Shown piece after piece: positions 19,958 through 28,189 of a DNA stretch of 64,000 nucleotides. Source of the stretch: Chthoniobacteraceae bacterium (GTDB taxonomy: Bacteria > Verrucomicrobiota > Verrucomicrobiia > Chthoniobacterales > Chthoniobacteraceae); assembly GCA_028293625.1 (NCBI GenBank), contig JAQGOL010000030.1, forward strand, positions 792,566 through 856,565. Reading direction: 5' to 3'. Every line of letters starts with the position of its first letter. The stretch's first letter is position 1. The notes below the pieces were generated by a model. The model was given only the letters and a program-made list of their open reading frames with translations. It ran no database searches and had not been told where the DNA came from. The position numbers and the translations under genes were made by a program.

Positions 19958-20773
19958 ATGCTTCGACCGCGCAAAAAATACACCGTCTTCGATCTCCAAC
20001 AGCTCAAGGGCAAACGCTGCCTCACGCACATCCACGTTAAATCCCCGGAGGAAGCGGCCGCCGCGGAAGAGGCCGGAGTTGACCTGATGAGTTGCAGCTT
20101 CGACACTCCCGAGGCGCAGTCGCGTCTGCCGGCCCTCGTCGCCGCCGCTCCGCGCAGCTTTCTTTCCGTGGCGACTCCGCATGGGCTGGCATCGCCGGAA
20201 GAGGCGATCCGGGTCGCGTTTCGCGCCCTCGAAATCGGTGCCAGTTCTGTTTATTGCTCGGCCAGCCCGTTCATTGTCGAGTCAATGGCACGCGAAGGGA
20301 TTCCCGTGGTCGGCCATCTTGGCCTGGTTCCCCGCCATGTTACATGGACCGGATACCGGGCGATCGGCCGCACAGTGGCGGAGGCCATGGAACTTCATCG
20401 CCGCATGAAAGCATTGGAAAATGCGGGTGCTTACGCAGCCGAACTCGAAGTGGTGCCGCACAATCTCGCACGCTTTCTTTCCTCGCAGACCAGGCTGATC
20501 CTCATGTCGCTTGGCTCAGGCAGCGGATGCGATACCCAGTTTCTTTTTTCCGACGACATCCTCGGCGATTACGATGAACGCCCGCCACGGCACGCCAAGG
20601 CTTACCGCAATTTTGCCGAAGAACACCGCCGCCTTCAGCAGGAACGGATCGCCGCCTTCCGCGAATACATCGCCGACGTGAGTGAAGGCCGCTTCCCGGA
20701 GCGCTCTCATCTGGTGGAAATGGAAGCCCCGTTTCTGGATGAGTTGATGCAGGCGATTAATGGCGCGCTTTGA
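19958..20773 (+). CDS. PanB-like protein (ketopantoate hydroxymethyltransferase fold) lacking metal ligands
   Basis: The 271-residue product aligns along its length with PanB, starting at the ATG at 19958. Conserved landmarks are TVFDLQQLKGKR (9-20), IPVVGHLGL (115-123), the T-G-Y-R-A-I-G-R segment and LEVVP (163-167), whose Glu164 matches the catalytic base. The metal-binding positions of genuine PanB are changed. The V-G-D-S-L-G-M loop is replaced by S-C-S-F-D-T (45-50), the A-D-L-P-F motif by V-A-T-P-H (71-75), and the K-x-E-G-G motif by Y-C-S-A-S (99-103). It is therefore probably not an Mg-dependent pantoate enzyme. An isomerase/lyase-like or regulatory role is possible. There are no pan genes beside it. 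Confidence 0.75.
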   Translation: MLRPRKKYTVFDLQQLKGKRCLTHIHVKSPEEAAAAEEAGVDLMSCSFDTPEAQSRLPALVAAAPRSFLSVATPHGLASPEEAIRVAFRALEIGASSVYCSASPFIVESMAREGIPVVGHLGLVPRHVTWTGYRAIGRTVAEAMELHRRMKALENAGAYAAELEVVPHNLARFLSSQTRLILMSLGSGSGCDTQFLFSDDILGDYDERPPRHAKAYRNFAEEHRRLQQERIAAFREYIADVSEGRFPERSHLVEMEAPFLDELMQAINGAL

Positions 20774-20842
20774 GAGAGGAAGGCCGAACTGGCGGTCGCC
20801 CAAAAAAAGGCTGACTGACTTTTAAAATTTATTCACATACGG

Positions 20843-20873
20843 TCAGGTATTCACCTTCCTGACGAATACCTGA
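20843..20873. promoter_or_regulatory. Perfect 10-bp inverted repeat ending just before a start codon
   Basis: TCAGGTATTC (20843-20852) and GAATACCTGA (20864-20873) form a perfect inverted repeat with an 11-base spacer. The ATG of the next gene begins at 20875. A further GGTCA/TGACC pairing flanks it. It could be a regulator-binding operator, or an RNA hairpin that hides the ribosome-binding region. Confidence 0.5.
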
Positions 20874-20874
20874 T

Positions 20875-21306
20875 ATGACCCGCGAATTTTTTATTACCAA
20901 CGACATGATTCGCTTAAGCTCCCGGCAATCGCCCACAACCTGCCCGGTCGGATTGGCATTAAAAGCGGAAGGCGTGGAGGTCCACGAAGTCGGGTATAAT
21001 TTCATTTCCTGCGCATACCTGGGGCGGGAATTTCTCATCCCACTTCCATCGGCATGCTTTGAGTTTTTGCGGCGTCATGACAGTGGGGAAAGTGTTGAGC
21101 CCATCAGTTTTTCAATCACTTTTTTGGAAGAAGCGCCCCGCCCGCTGCCTGCCCGGTTTGCCCCGAAGCCGATGCCGAAGGCGCCGCCGCTTCCGGTTCA
21201 TCATGGGGTTCATCCCTTTGTGGCCACTGCACTATCCACCCTTAAACGCATTGTTAAAAAGAGCCCGGTTACGGTCAGCGCGGCCGAGACGGTCCATTGC
21301 AACTGA
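20875..21306 (+). CDS. Hypothetical protein
   Basis: This 143-residue protein is not recognised. The first ~85 residues look like a small globular alpha/beta unit (V-E-V-H-E-V-G-Y-N-F-I-S). They are followed by a proline-rich linker (M-P-K-A-P-P-L-P) and a short basic tail. There is no signal peptide or membrane segment. The gene begins one base after a strong inverted repeat, so its expression may be controlled at that site. An internal ATG at 20905 is an alternative start. Confidence 0.6.
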   Translation: MTREFFITNDMIRLSSRQSPTTCPVGLALKAEGVEVHEVGYNFISCAYLGREFLIPLPSACFEFLRRHDSGESVEPISFSITFLEEAPRPLPARFAPKPMPKAPPLPVHHGVHPFVATALSTLKRIVKKSPVTVSAAETVHCN

Positions 21307-21363
21307 ATAATCCGCGCCCGGCTGAGGAAAGATTCCTGCCCGCGGGGAAACCTTATCTTCGAC

Positions 21364-21807
21364 TCATTTTGACTCTTCCCCCTGCTCGCGAAGCAGCCTG
21401 ATCGTGAGAGGATCCCCCGCTCCTTCAAAAAACTTCACGAGAGCGGCGGCAAAAATCGGTTCTTCGGGAGCTGCGGCGGCAAAAAGCGTCATCGACGAGC
21501 GGAACTTCAGATCGTCCGGAGAACCGAGGATGGAGCGGATATTCTGATCAGGAAGCGCCATCATCAATGCTGTGCAGTGGAGTAGACGCGGCCCAAGCAC
21601 GGCATGCTTCAGATAGCTTTGAGCTTCGGCTTTTGAAGCAATTCCAAACTTCATCGACATCGAGCTGAACCCGAGTCCAGCCATCTGAGGAAAGATAAAC
21701 CAGATCCAGTGGGTCTTTTTTCTGCCTGCTGTCAACTCGCCGCAGACTTGATGGTATACTGCAGCCTGAGCGACGACGAATTCAGCCAGTTTTGTTTCGG
21801 TATTCAT
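21364..21807 (-). CDS. DUF1810 family protein
   Basis: This 147-residue cytosolic protein belongs to the DUF1810 family. The signature is visible as R-K-K-T-H-W-I-W-F-I-F-P-Q (29-41) with G-L-G-F-S-S-M-S next to it, followed by L-G-P-R-L and a C-terminal segment F-F-E-G-A-G-D-P-L-T. Members are single-domain proteins with no established function. It ends in the gap before the convergent hypothetical gene at 20875 and lies 30 bp downstream of the GMC oxidoreductase gene's stop, so it may share its transcript only by chance. Confidence 0.88.
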   Translation of the reverse strand: MNTETKLAEFVVAQAAVYHQVCGELTAGRKKTHWIWFIFPQMAGLGFSSMSMKFGIASKAEAQSYLKHAVLGPRLLHCTALMMALPDQNIRSILGSPDDLKFRSSMTLFAAAAPEEPIFAAALVKFFEGAGDPLTIRLLREQGEESK

Positions 21808-21837
21808 GTGTCGTCAATTTTCGCGCCACCGCTCAAC

Positions 21838-23553
21838 TTACAAATTGAGCTTCTTCATTTCCTGAACTGCGAAGTCGGCGGCCCGGGTGGTCAACGCCAT
21901 GTATGTCAGCGAAGGATTCACGCAGGCGGCGGACGTCATGCAGGCGCCGTCGGTCATAAATACGTTCTTCACTGAGTGGATCTGGTTGTGGCCATTGAGA
22001 ACTGAACTCCTGGGATCGCGTCCCATGCGGGCCGTTCCCATCTCATGAATCGCCATTCCGAGGTAAGAACCTGAATCATGGGTTTTCACATTCTTTAATC
22101 CGGCGGCTTCCAGCATTTCTTTGGCGTCATTGGCCATGTCGATGCGCATCTTTTTTTCGTTCTCACGCAGTTCGGCATCGAATACGACCACCGGCATTCC
22201 CCATTTATCCCTGGTGGTTTTATCGAGATACATTCGGTTCTCGTAATAAGGAAGTGTTTCGCCAAACCCGCCGAGTCCCATCGTCCAATCGCCCGGTTGG
22301 GTGAGTTGATTCTTCAGATCGGCTCCGAAGGCCAGCTCCGCCACGTTGCGTTGCCACCCCTGACGGCTCGCGCCTCCCTGATAGCCAAAGCCGCGCAAGT
22401 ATTCCCGTTTGTCCGCGCCAATATTGCGGTAACGCGGAATATAGATCCCGTTGGCCCTGCGGCCATAATAATACTTATCCAAATCCCCTTCCCAGACACC
22501 GCTCGCTCCGGTCCGGAAATGATGATCCATCAGGTTGCGCCCCAGTTGCCCGGAATCGTTGCCCATTCCATCCGGGAACCGCTTTGAAACAGAGTTCATA
22601 AGCAGCGAGGCCGAACTGATCGCGCTCGCGCAAACAAAGATGATTTTCGCAAAATACTCCCGATCCTGCATCGTCACCGCGTCCCGCACCCGGACTCCGC
22701 TGGCCCGCTGCATGGCCTCATCGTAAACAATTTCCGTCGCGATCGAATCGGGGCGCAGGGTCAAAAGTCCGGTCCTGGCCGCGGGTGGCAACGTGCATGA
22801 CTGCGTGCTGAAATAAGCGCCGAACGGACATCCAAGCGCACACTTATTCCGGAACTGACAGGAGCCACGCCCCACTCCCAGCTGTTCCTTGGCTGCTTCT
22901 GAAAGGTTGGCGACCCGGCCAATTGTCAGATTCCGGCCCGGATACATCTTCTCAAGGCGCTGCTTTACTTCCTTCTCAACATAAAACATCTCCATCGGAG
23001 GCAGATACTCGCCATCGGGTAATTGAGGTAATCCTAACTTCTCTCCGGAAATCCCTGCGAACCGCTCCACGTACGAATACCACGGGGCGATATCCTTGTA
23101 ACGAATAGGCCAGTCGACCGCGACCCCGTCTTTTAGATTTGCTTCAAAATCGATATCGCTTAACCGATAGGATTGACGGCCCCACATGATCGATTTTCCA
23201 CCCACGATATTCGGGCGAAACCAATCAAAGCGCTTTTCCTCCTTGTAAAGGGAGTCGGCGTCATTAAACCAATACTTCTCCGTCATCTCGTTGTACGGAT
23301 AGTCACGGGAAAGCTTTGGGTGCGACTCAACCTGCGCGAGCGTAAGCCGGCCGTTGTACTTCGATTCCCAAGGGGCTTTCATCGCATTCTCGTACCCAAC
23401 GATATGTTCAAGTTGCTTGCCGCGCTCAAGCATCAGAACCTTCAAACCTTTTTCGGTTAGTTCTTTTGCGGCCCATCCGCCGGAAACCCCCGAACCAATC
23501 ACGATGGCGTCGTAAGTTATTTCCGCGGCTGCATTGAGATTTAGATTGGTCAT
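21838..23553 (-). CDS. GMC family FAD-dependent oxidoreductase (gluconate/sugar dehydrogenase-like large subunit)
   Basis: This is a 571-residue flavoprotein dehydrogenase. The N-terminal FAD motif GSGVSGG is at 20-26. It is followed by the E-R-G-K region, by W-G-R-Q-S-Y-R, which is typical of the gluconate 2-dehydrogenase large-subunit branch, and by a cysteine-containing patch F-R-N-K-C-A-L-G-C-P-F-G. The C-terminal HEMGTARMG and N-P-S-L-T blocks carry the catalytic His and Asn of GMC enzymes. Directly upstream (36 bp) is the small subunit-3 gene. The pair probably oxidises a sugar or polyol in the periplasm, with electrons passing to a cytochrome. No cytochrome subunit is adjacent. Confidence 0.92.
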   Translation of the reverse strand: MTNLNLNAAAEITYDAIVIGSGVSGGWAAKELTEKGLKVLMLERGKQLEHIVGYENAMKAPWESKYNGRLTLAQVESHPKLSRDYPYNEMTEKYWFNDADSLYKEEKRFDWFRPNIVGGKSIMWGRQSYRLSDIDFEANLKDGVAVDWPIRYKDIAPWYSYVERFAGISGEKLGLPQLPDGEYLPPMEMFYVEKEVKQRLEKMYPGRNLTIGRVANLSEAAKEQLGVGRGSCQFRNKCALGCPFGAYFSTQSCTLPPAARTGLLTLRPDSIATEIVYDEAMQRASGVRVRDAVTMQDREYFAKIIFVCASAISSASLLMNSVSKRFPDGMGNDSGQLGRNLMDHHFRTGASGVWEGDLDKYYYGRRANGIYIPRYRNIGADKREYLRGFGYQGGASRQGWQRNVAELAFGADLKNQLTQPGDWTMGLGGFGETLPYYENRMYLDKTTRDKWGMPVVVFDAELRENEKKMRIDMANDAKEMLEAAGLKNVKTHDSGSYLGMAIHEMGTARMGRDPRSSVLNGHNQIHSVKNVFMTDGACMTSAACVNPSLTYMALTTRAADFAVQEMKKLNL

Positions 23554-23589
23554 TGAAGGGGGAGCTTGATGAAATTAATTAAGAGGTGA

Positions 23590-24099
23590 CTACAAGGCCC
23601 ACGCTTTTTGGTTTGGTTTCAACGGCACATTTCCCTCGAACTTTCCGGGAATCGGAAGATACGCCAATGCCTGGGTCGCACCGATCTCCGAGGTAAAGTA
23701 GCCGGCCACGGTAAGCTGCTTCATAAGCTTAAAAAAAGCGGTGTCCTCCGTCGCTGCGGCTCTTACAAGCTCCACCTGCCGGACAGGATCTGATCCGGCG
23801 AACCCTTTGCTGCCGAGTCTCTCCAGGCCCGCGTAGAATTGCTCCTGTTCGTCTATCTTATAGCAATCCCGCATGATACGGACGATGAATTGCGCAACGC
23901 CCGCCGCTTTCGCGCCGGGAGTATCCGTCGTTGGAATGATAATCTCAGCCAGATCGGCCAGCAGCGCTTCCTGATCGGCACTTACCGCGACGCTGGCTCC
24001 GGTATGGATGACCTCGCCCAATAGCCCGGCTGTTAATTGGGCGGAGAGGATTCCTCCCAAAAGAAGGGTAACCCGTTGAATGGCTTCGCGGCGATGCAT
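23590..24099 (-). CDS. Gluconate 2-dehydrogenase subunit 3 family protein
   Basis: This 169-residue protein begins with a twin-arginine-like signal (H-R-R-E-A-I-Q-R-V with a hydrophobic stretch). The mature part contains the family segment LADLAEIIIPTTDTPGAKAAG (about 47-67) and V-A-Q-F-I. In this family the small subunit carries the flavoprotein across the Tat pathway and holds it at the membrane. It is the first gene of a two-gene unit with the GMC oxidoreductase, 36 bp apart. The assignment rests on the motif plus the neighbour. Confidence 0.9.
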   Translation of the reverse strand: MHRREAIQRVTLLLGGILSAQLTAGLLGEVIHTGASVAVSADQEALLADLAEIIIPTTDTPGAKAAGVAQFIVRIMRDCYKIDEQEQFYAGLERLGSKGFAGSDPVRQVELVRAAATEDTAFFKLMKQLTVAGYFTSEIGATQALAYLPIPGKFEGNVPLKPNQKAWAL

Positions 24100-24410
24100 T
24101 GTGTAAAGGGAGGATGGCGGTTGAGGATCCGTTACTGGAATGAAAAGCCTGCTGGAAACGCGATTGCAACGGGCCTTTAGGAAGCGCCCATTCTTCCGGG
24201 AGGGCGTGCTGAATTCAACTATTTCCGCACCGGAAACTTAGGCGTCGCATCGCCATGCTCGCCGCTGCCGATTGAATTCTCTCAGAGAGAACCGTGCCTT
24301 CTTTAGATGCTCGCCCGGCCTAAAGCGAGTTAGCACCGCACTTTCACACCGTTTATTGCCACAACCGTAGCAGTTGCGATTCCGATAAGGAGTGTGAATC
24401 CCGCATTTTT
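24100..24410. other. Intergenic region, no gene seen
   Basis: This 311-bp divergent gap between the dehydrogenase pair and the alpha/beta hydrolase contains no convincing ORF. An 11-base match (24214-24224) to the core of the RAYT-associated repeat is probably chance. Confidence 0.5.
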
Positions 24411-25613
24411 ATGATCCCTATCTTTATCCTGTACACGTGGCTACTTGGCCTCATCTCGTTTGGTATCATCGGCGGAACCGTCTATTTGGGACACGAGTGG
24501 CAGCAACGATCGTGGGTGTGGGATCCCGTGGCACAGCGATCGTTTTTCAATCCAACCCTCGGTTGGAACGCAGAAACAGCAATGCTTGCGGGCGCAATTA
24601 CGCTTCTGATCATCGCGCTTGCGGGCGGGAGAATCGTCAGGGGAATACTTCGCGCAACGAGCCAGAAAAAAACAGCTCCCGGTGAAAGTCCTTTTCACTC
24701 TCCCAAACCTGTTTCACAAGAGCGGTTGCGCCGGCCGGATGGATCGGAGTTGCATGTCGAATTTTATGGACCCGAGGATGCTACTCCCATCGTCCTGACT
24801 CATGGCTGGGGATTTGACAGCCGCGAATGGAACTATCTTAAACAAGAGCTCTCCGAACAGTTTCGGCTCATCGTTTGGGATGAACCGGGCCTCGGCAAGT
24901 CTGCCGCTCCGGCCAACCGTGATTATAGCCTTGAAACCTTCGCGCATAATCTGGATGCCGTACTCTCCCTTGCCGGAAACAAACCGGCCATCCTGCTCGG
25001 ACATAGCATCGGTGGAATGACCATCCTGACCTTCTGCCGGCTTTTCCCGCAATCTCTTGGAAGCCGTGTCGCGGGTTTGATACTGACTCACACCACCCCG
25101 ACCGACCCCGTGCATACCGCTTCAGGAGCGGCCTTTTATACTGCCATCGAAAAGCCGGTACTTGTCCCGCTGATGTATCTGACAATCGCGCTTTCGCCGC
25201 TTGTCTGGCTGATGAACTGGCTGAGCTATTGGAACGGGTCTGCACATCTCTCTACAAAGCGCGGTTCATTTGGCGGAACCGAGACCTGGGAGCAGATTGA
25301 TTTCGCCACGAAATTTCAACCGCAGGCGCCCCCCGCGGTGCTTGCCAGGGGAATGCTCGGCATGATGCGCTACGACGCGACCAGTGCTCTTCACTCGATT
25401 CCAATCCCGACGCTGGTTGTTGCCGCAAACAAGGATTCCACGACAAAGCCGGAAGCAAGCCAGGAAATTCATTCCGCCATCCCGAACTCACAATTGATTA
25501 CTTTAGCGCCGGCAAAACATCTTGGGCTTATTGAACATCACCACCAATACGCCAAGGCGGTTCGGGAATTCGTCTTCTCAACTGTCGTAAAAGACAACCC
25601 TCCCATGGTGTGA
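24411..25613 (+). CDS. Membrane-anchored alpha/beta hydrolase
   Basis: This 400-residue protein has two N-terminal membrane helices (2-26 and 57-73), then a basic linker and a full alpha/beta-hydrolase domain from about 100. Landmarks are the oxyanion H-G-W-G (131-134), the nucleophile GHSIGG with Ser199, a probable acid in A-A-N-K-D-S and the catalytic His in A-P-A-K-H-L-G. A hydrophobic cap (about 245-280) suggests a lipophilic substrate. The start ATG has no close Shine-Dalgarno. It is not obviously in an operon with the next gene. Confidence 0.85.
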   Translation: MIPIFILYTWLLGLISFGIIGGTVYLGHEWQQRSWVWDPVAQRSFFNPTLGWNAETAMLAGAITLLIIALAGGRIVRGILRATSQKKTAPGESPFHSPKPVSQERLRRPDGSELHVEFYGPEDATPIVLTHGWGFDSREWNYLKQELSEQFRLIVWDEPGLGKSAAPANRDYSLETFAHNLDAVLSLAGNKPAILLGHSIGGMTILTFCRLFPQSLGSRVAGLILTHTTPTDPVHTASGAAFYTAIEKPVLVPLMYLTIALSPLVWLMNWLSYWNGSAHLSTKRGSFGGTETWEQIDFATKFQPQAPPAVLARGMLGMMRYDATSALHSIPIPTLVVAANKDSTTKPEASQEIHSAIPNSQLITLAPAKHLGLIEHHHQYAKAVREFVFSTVVKDNPPMV

Positions 25614-25692
25614 CACACGGCGCTTTGGGCAAAGGCCCGTAAAAAAGCAATTTCCGACCGATGATTTTCACCGCGCTGCCGATTGCATTTTC

Positions 25693-25701
25693 AAGAGGAG
25701 G
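25693..25701 (+). promoter_or_regulatory. Strong Shine-Dalgarno that fixes the DUF1592 gene start
   Basis: AAGAGGAGG is followed by an 8-base spacer and the ATG at 25710. It is one of the few strong ribosome-binding sites in the window and decides against the upstream TTG at 25683 as start. Confidence 0.7.
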
Positions 25702-25709
25702 CAGGGAAC

Positions 25710-28070
25710 ATGTGCGTTTCCATGCGCCGCCCTTTCCTGCTCATCAGTATCGCGTTTGGCGTGCTTTTTCCCCTTGCACGGATCAAGGCTGCGCCGGAGT
25801 CCGACCCAGCTGGTTTCAAAACGCTCGCAACAAGCTTCTTTGAGACCCATTGCCTTGACTGCCACGAAAGCGGCACAACCAAGGGCGGGTTAAATCTGGA
25901 AAAGGCCGACGCCGCCATGCTGGGCACGGAACAGACCGATCTGTGGGCGCACATTTTTGACCGCCTCGCCAGCGGCGAGATGCCGCCTCCCAAGGAGCCA
26001 CGGCCTGCGCGAGTGGATGTGGAAAAACTGCTTGCGGCGATCCGGCCGCGATTGATTGAAACGGATCGGGCGCGGCGCGAGGTAGTTCAACGCCGTCTCA
26101 ACCGCACCGAATACGAGAATACTATACGCGATCTTCTTGGGATTGAGATCGAGCTTAAAGCGTTTCTTCCCGAGGACCAGCAGGCGGGCGGTTTTGACAA
26201 TAACGGCGATGCGCTTGCGCTCTCCACCGAAGCAATGCAGGGCTATCTCGACGCGGCGCGCGCGGCGGTCGACATGGCGCTAGTAACCGGCGATCGGCCG
26301 ACGACCGAGACTTGGACAACGGACTCCCTCTCGGAGGTGCAGCCGTATATCGACGCGGGCGACTTTGGCTACGTAGATGGTCGCATTGTCACTTATGTGG
26401 CTGACCAATCCGACTACTCTAAAATCTCCACGCGAGCCAAACGCACACCAGTTCGAGGCAGGTATCGTTTCCAATTCCAGGCAGCCACCCAGAATACTAC
26501 CGAGCCTGGCTTCTTTACCCTTTCGGCATCGAACTTTGCCGGCGTGGCATCAAAGGCTCAAAACCTCGGCTACTTTGAAGTCGGACCGGAGCCCAGGACC
26601 TTTACAATCGAGGCCGTACTTGATGCAAAAGTCGCCGTGCAATTCTTCGCACTCGGCCTGCCCGGTTATATTAAAAAGGCTGCGGGCGCGCGGCATCCCG
26701 GCGTCGGCTTTGGTCCCGTGGAAATCACCGGCCCACTCCTGGATCAATGGCCCCCGGAGAGCACTGCGCGTCTGATTGGACCCGTGCAACTTGCCGGCGG
26801 CACGCTCGCCGACGCGGAGACGATCCTCCGCGGATTCCTTCCGCGAGCCTTCCGACGTCCCGTAAGCGAGGCCGAGGTTCAGCGATACACCTCACTCGTT
26901 CGCAAAAAGCTGGAGGCAAATCGCACCTTTGACGAAAGTCTACGCACCGGTCTCATCGCCGTGCTTTGCTCGCCCGACTTTCTCTATCTCCGCGAGGATG
27001 CGCCTCCCGGCACACGCCGCATCTCCAACACCGAGCTCGCCTCACGTCTTTCATATTTTCTCTGGAGCAGCATGCCCGACGCGGAGCTGCTCGCGCTGGC
27101 GGAAAATGAGCAGCTCAGCGATCCGAAAGTGCTCGCCGCACAAGTCGAACGCCTGCTGCACAGCGGGAAAGCTGAGGCGTTTGTCACAAACTTCACCGGC
27201 CAATGGCTGCGGCTGCGCCAAATCAACGACACCACGCCCGATTCGAAACTCTACACGAAATTCGACGAGCTTCTGCAAGTAAGCATGGTGCGCGAGGGCG
27301 AAGGATTCTTCCGCGAAGTTCTTGCTGAAAACCTTCCCATCACCAACTTCCTTGACTCTGACTGGGCGATGCTTAATCAGCGCCTGGCAGAGCATTACGG
27401 TGTGCCGGGCGTGCGCGGACTTGCCTTGCAAAAAGTGAAGCTCCCGTCCGATTCGGTGCGCGGTGGCGTGCTCACACAGGCCGGCGTATTAAAAGTCACC
27501 GCCAATGGCACCACCACATCGCCTGTGCTCCGGGGAGTTTGGGTCATGGAAAACATCCTCGGCCAGCCTGTCCCGCCGCCGCCGCCAAATACCGGCGGCA
27601 TCGAACCCGATATTCGCGGCGCCACGACCATTCGCGAACAACTCGACAAACATCGCCACGAGGAAAGCTGCATGGTTTGCCACGTCAAAATTGATCCGCC
27701 TGGCTTTGCCTTGGAGAGCTTCGATCCGATCGGCGACTTCCGCACGACTTACCTGCGCTGGGTTGTTCACAACGAAAAGGAAGGTTATGGCAGCGTGAAG
27801 ACTGGCGCCCCTGTCGATGCCAGCGGCAGGCTTGCCACGGGCGAACCGTTCACCGGCATTCGCGAGTTTAAAAAACTCATCCTCGCACGCTCCGATGCCT
27901 TCGCCCACTGCCTCACGGCCAAGCTTCTGACGTTTGGTCTGGGACGTGAAATGGGGTTCAGCGACCGCGAGGCGATCGATCTGATCGTCAAGCAAACCAC
28001 CGCGAACGGCGGCGGCTTGCGCTCACTCATCCATGCCATCATTGAGAGTGAAACCTTCACCACGCGCTGA
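25710..28070 (+). CDS. DUF1592/DUF1588 family cytochrome (planctomycete-type)
   Basis: This 786-residue exported protein has a signal peptide (5-27). The N-terminal c-type heme motif is C-L-D-C-H (48-52). It is followed in order by DUF1587 (R-R-L-N-R-T-E-Y-E-N-T-I-R-D-L-L-G), a carbohydrate-binding-like middle, DUF1595 (R-A-F-R-R-P-V-S-E), DUF1592 (L-S-Y-F-L-W-S-S-M-P-D), DUF1588 with a second C-M-V-C-H at 654-658, and DUF1585 at the C terminus. This is the standard Planctomycetota/Verrucomicrobiota architecture. It is paired with the DUF1552 gene 119 bp downstream. A periplasmic electron-transfer role in polymer breakdown is often proposed, but the biochemistry is not established. Confidence 0.93.
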   Translation: MCVSMRRPFLLISIAFGVLFPLARIKAAPESDPAGFKTLATSFFETHCLDCHESGTTKGGLNLEKADAAMLGTEQTDLWAHIFDRLASGEMPPPKEPRPARVDVEKLLAAIRPRLIETDRARREVVQRRLNRTEYENTIRDLLGIEIELKAFLPEDQQAGGFDNNGDALALSTEAMQGYLDAARAAVDMALVTGDRPTTETWTTDSLSEVQPYIDAGDFGYVDGRIVTYVADQSDYSKISTRAKRTPVRGRYRFQFQAATQNTTEPGFFTLSASNFAGVASKAQNLGYFEVGPEPRTFTIEAVLDAKVAVQFFALGLPGYIKKAAGARHPGVGFGPVEITGPLLDQWPPESTARLIGPVQLAGGTLADAETILRGFLPRAFRRPVSEAEVQRYTSLVRKKLEANRTFDESLRTGLIAVLCSPDFLYLREDAPPGTRRISNTELASRLSYFLWSSMPDAELLALAENEQLSDPKVLAAQVERLLHSGKAEAFVTNFTGQWLRLRQINDTTPDSKLYTKFDELLQVSMVREGEGFFREVLAENLPITNFLDSDWAMLNQRLAEHYGVPGVRGLALQKVKLPSDSVRGGVLTQAGVLKVTANGTTTSPVLRGVWVMENILGQPVPPPPPNTGGIEPDIRGATTIREQLDKHRHEESCMVCHVKIDPPGFALESFDPIGDFRTTYLRWVVHNEKEGYGSVKTGAPVDASGRLATGEPFTGIREFKKLILARSDAFAHCLTAKLLTFGLGREMGFSDREAIDLIVKQTTANGGGLRSLIHAIIESETFTTR

Positions 28071-28189
28071 TTCTTTGCCCGCTCCAAACTCCCCCTTTGT
28101 TTACAACTCCGAAATAAAAAAGCGGACCCTGTCATCTGCCATTACAGCTCGCCCGGCAGGCATCTCATCGTTACCTTTTGCCGCCCTTC

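Noticed and set aside
24214-24224. TTCAACTATTT, matching the RAYT repeat core
   Set aside because: Only 11 bases match; the rest of the repeat is absent, so chance is likely.
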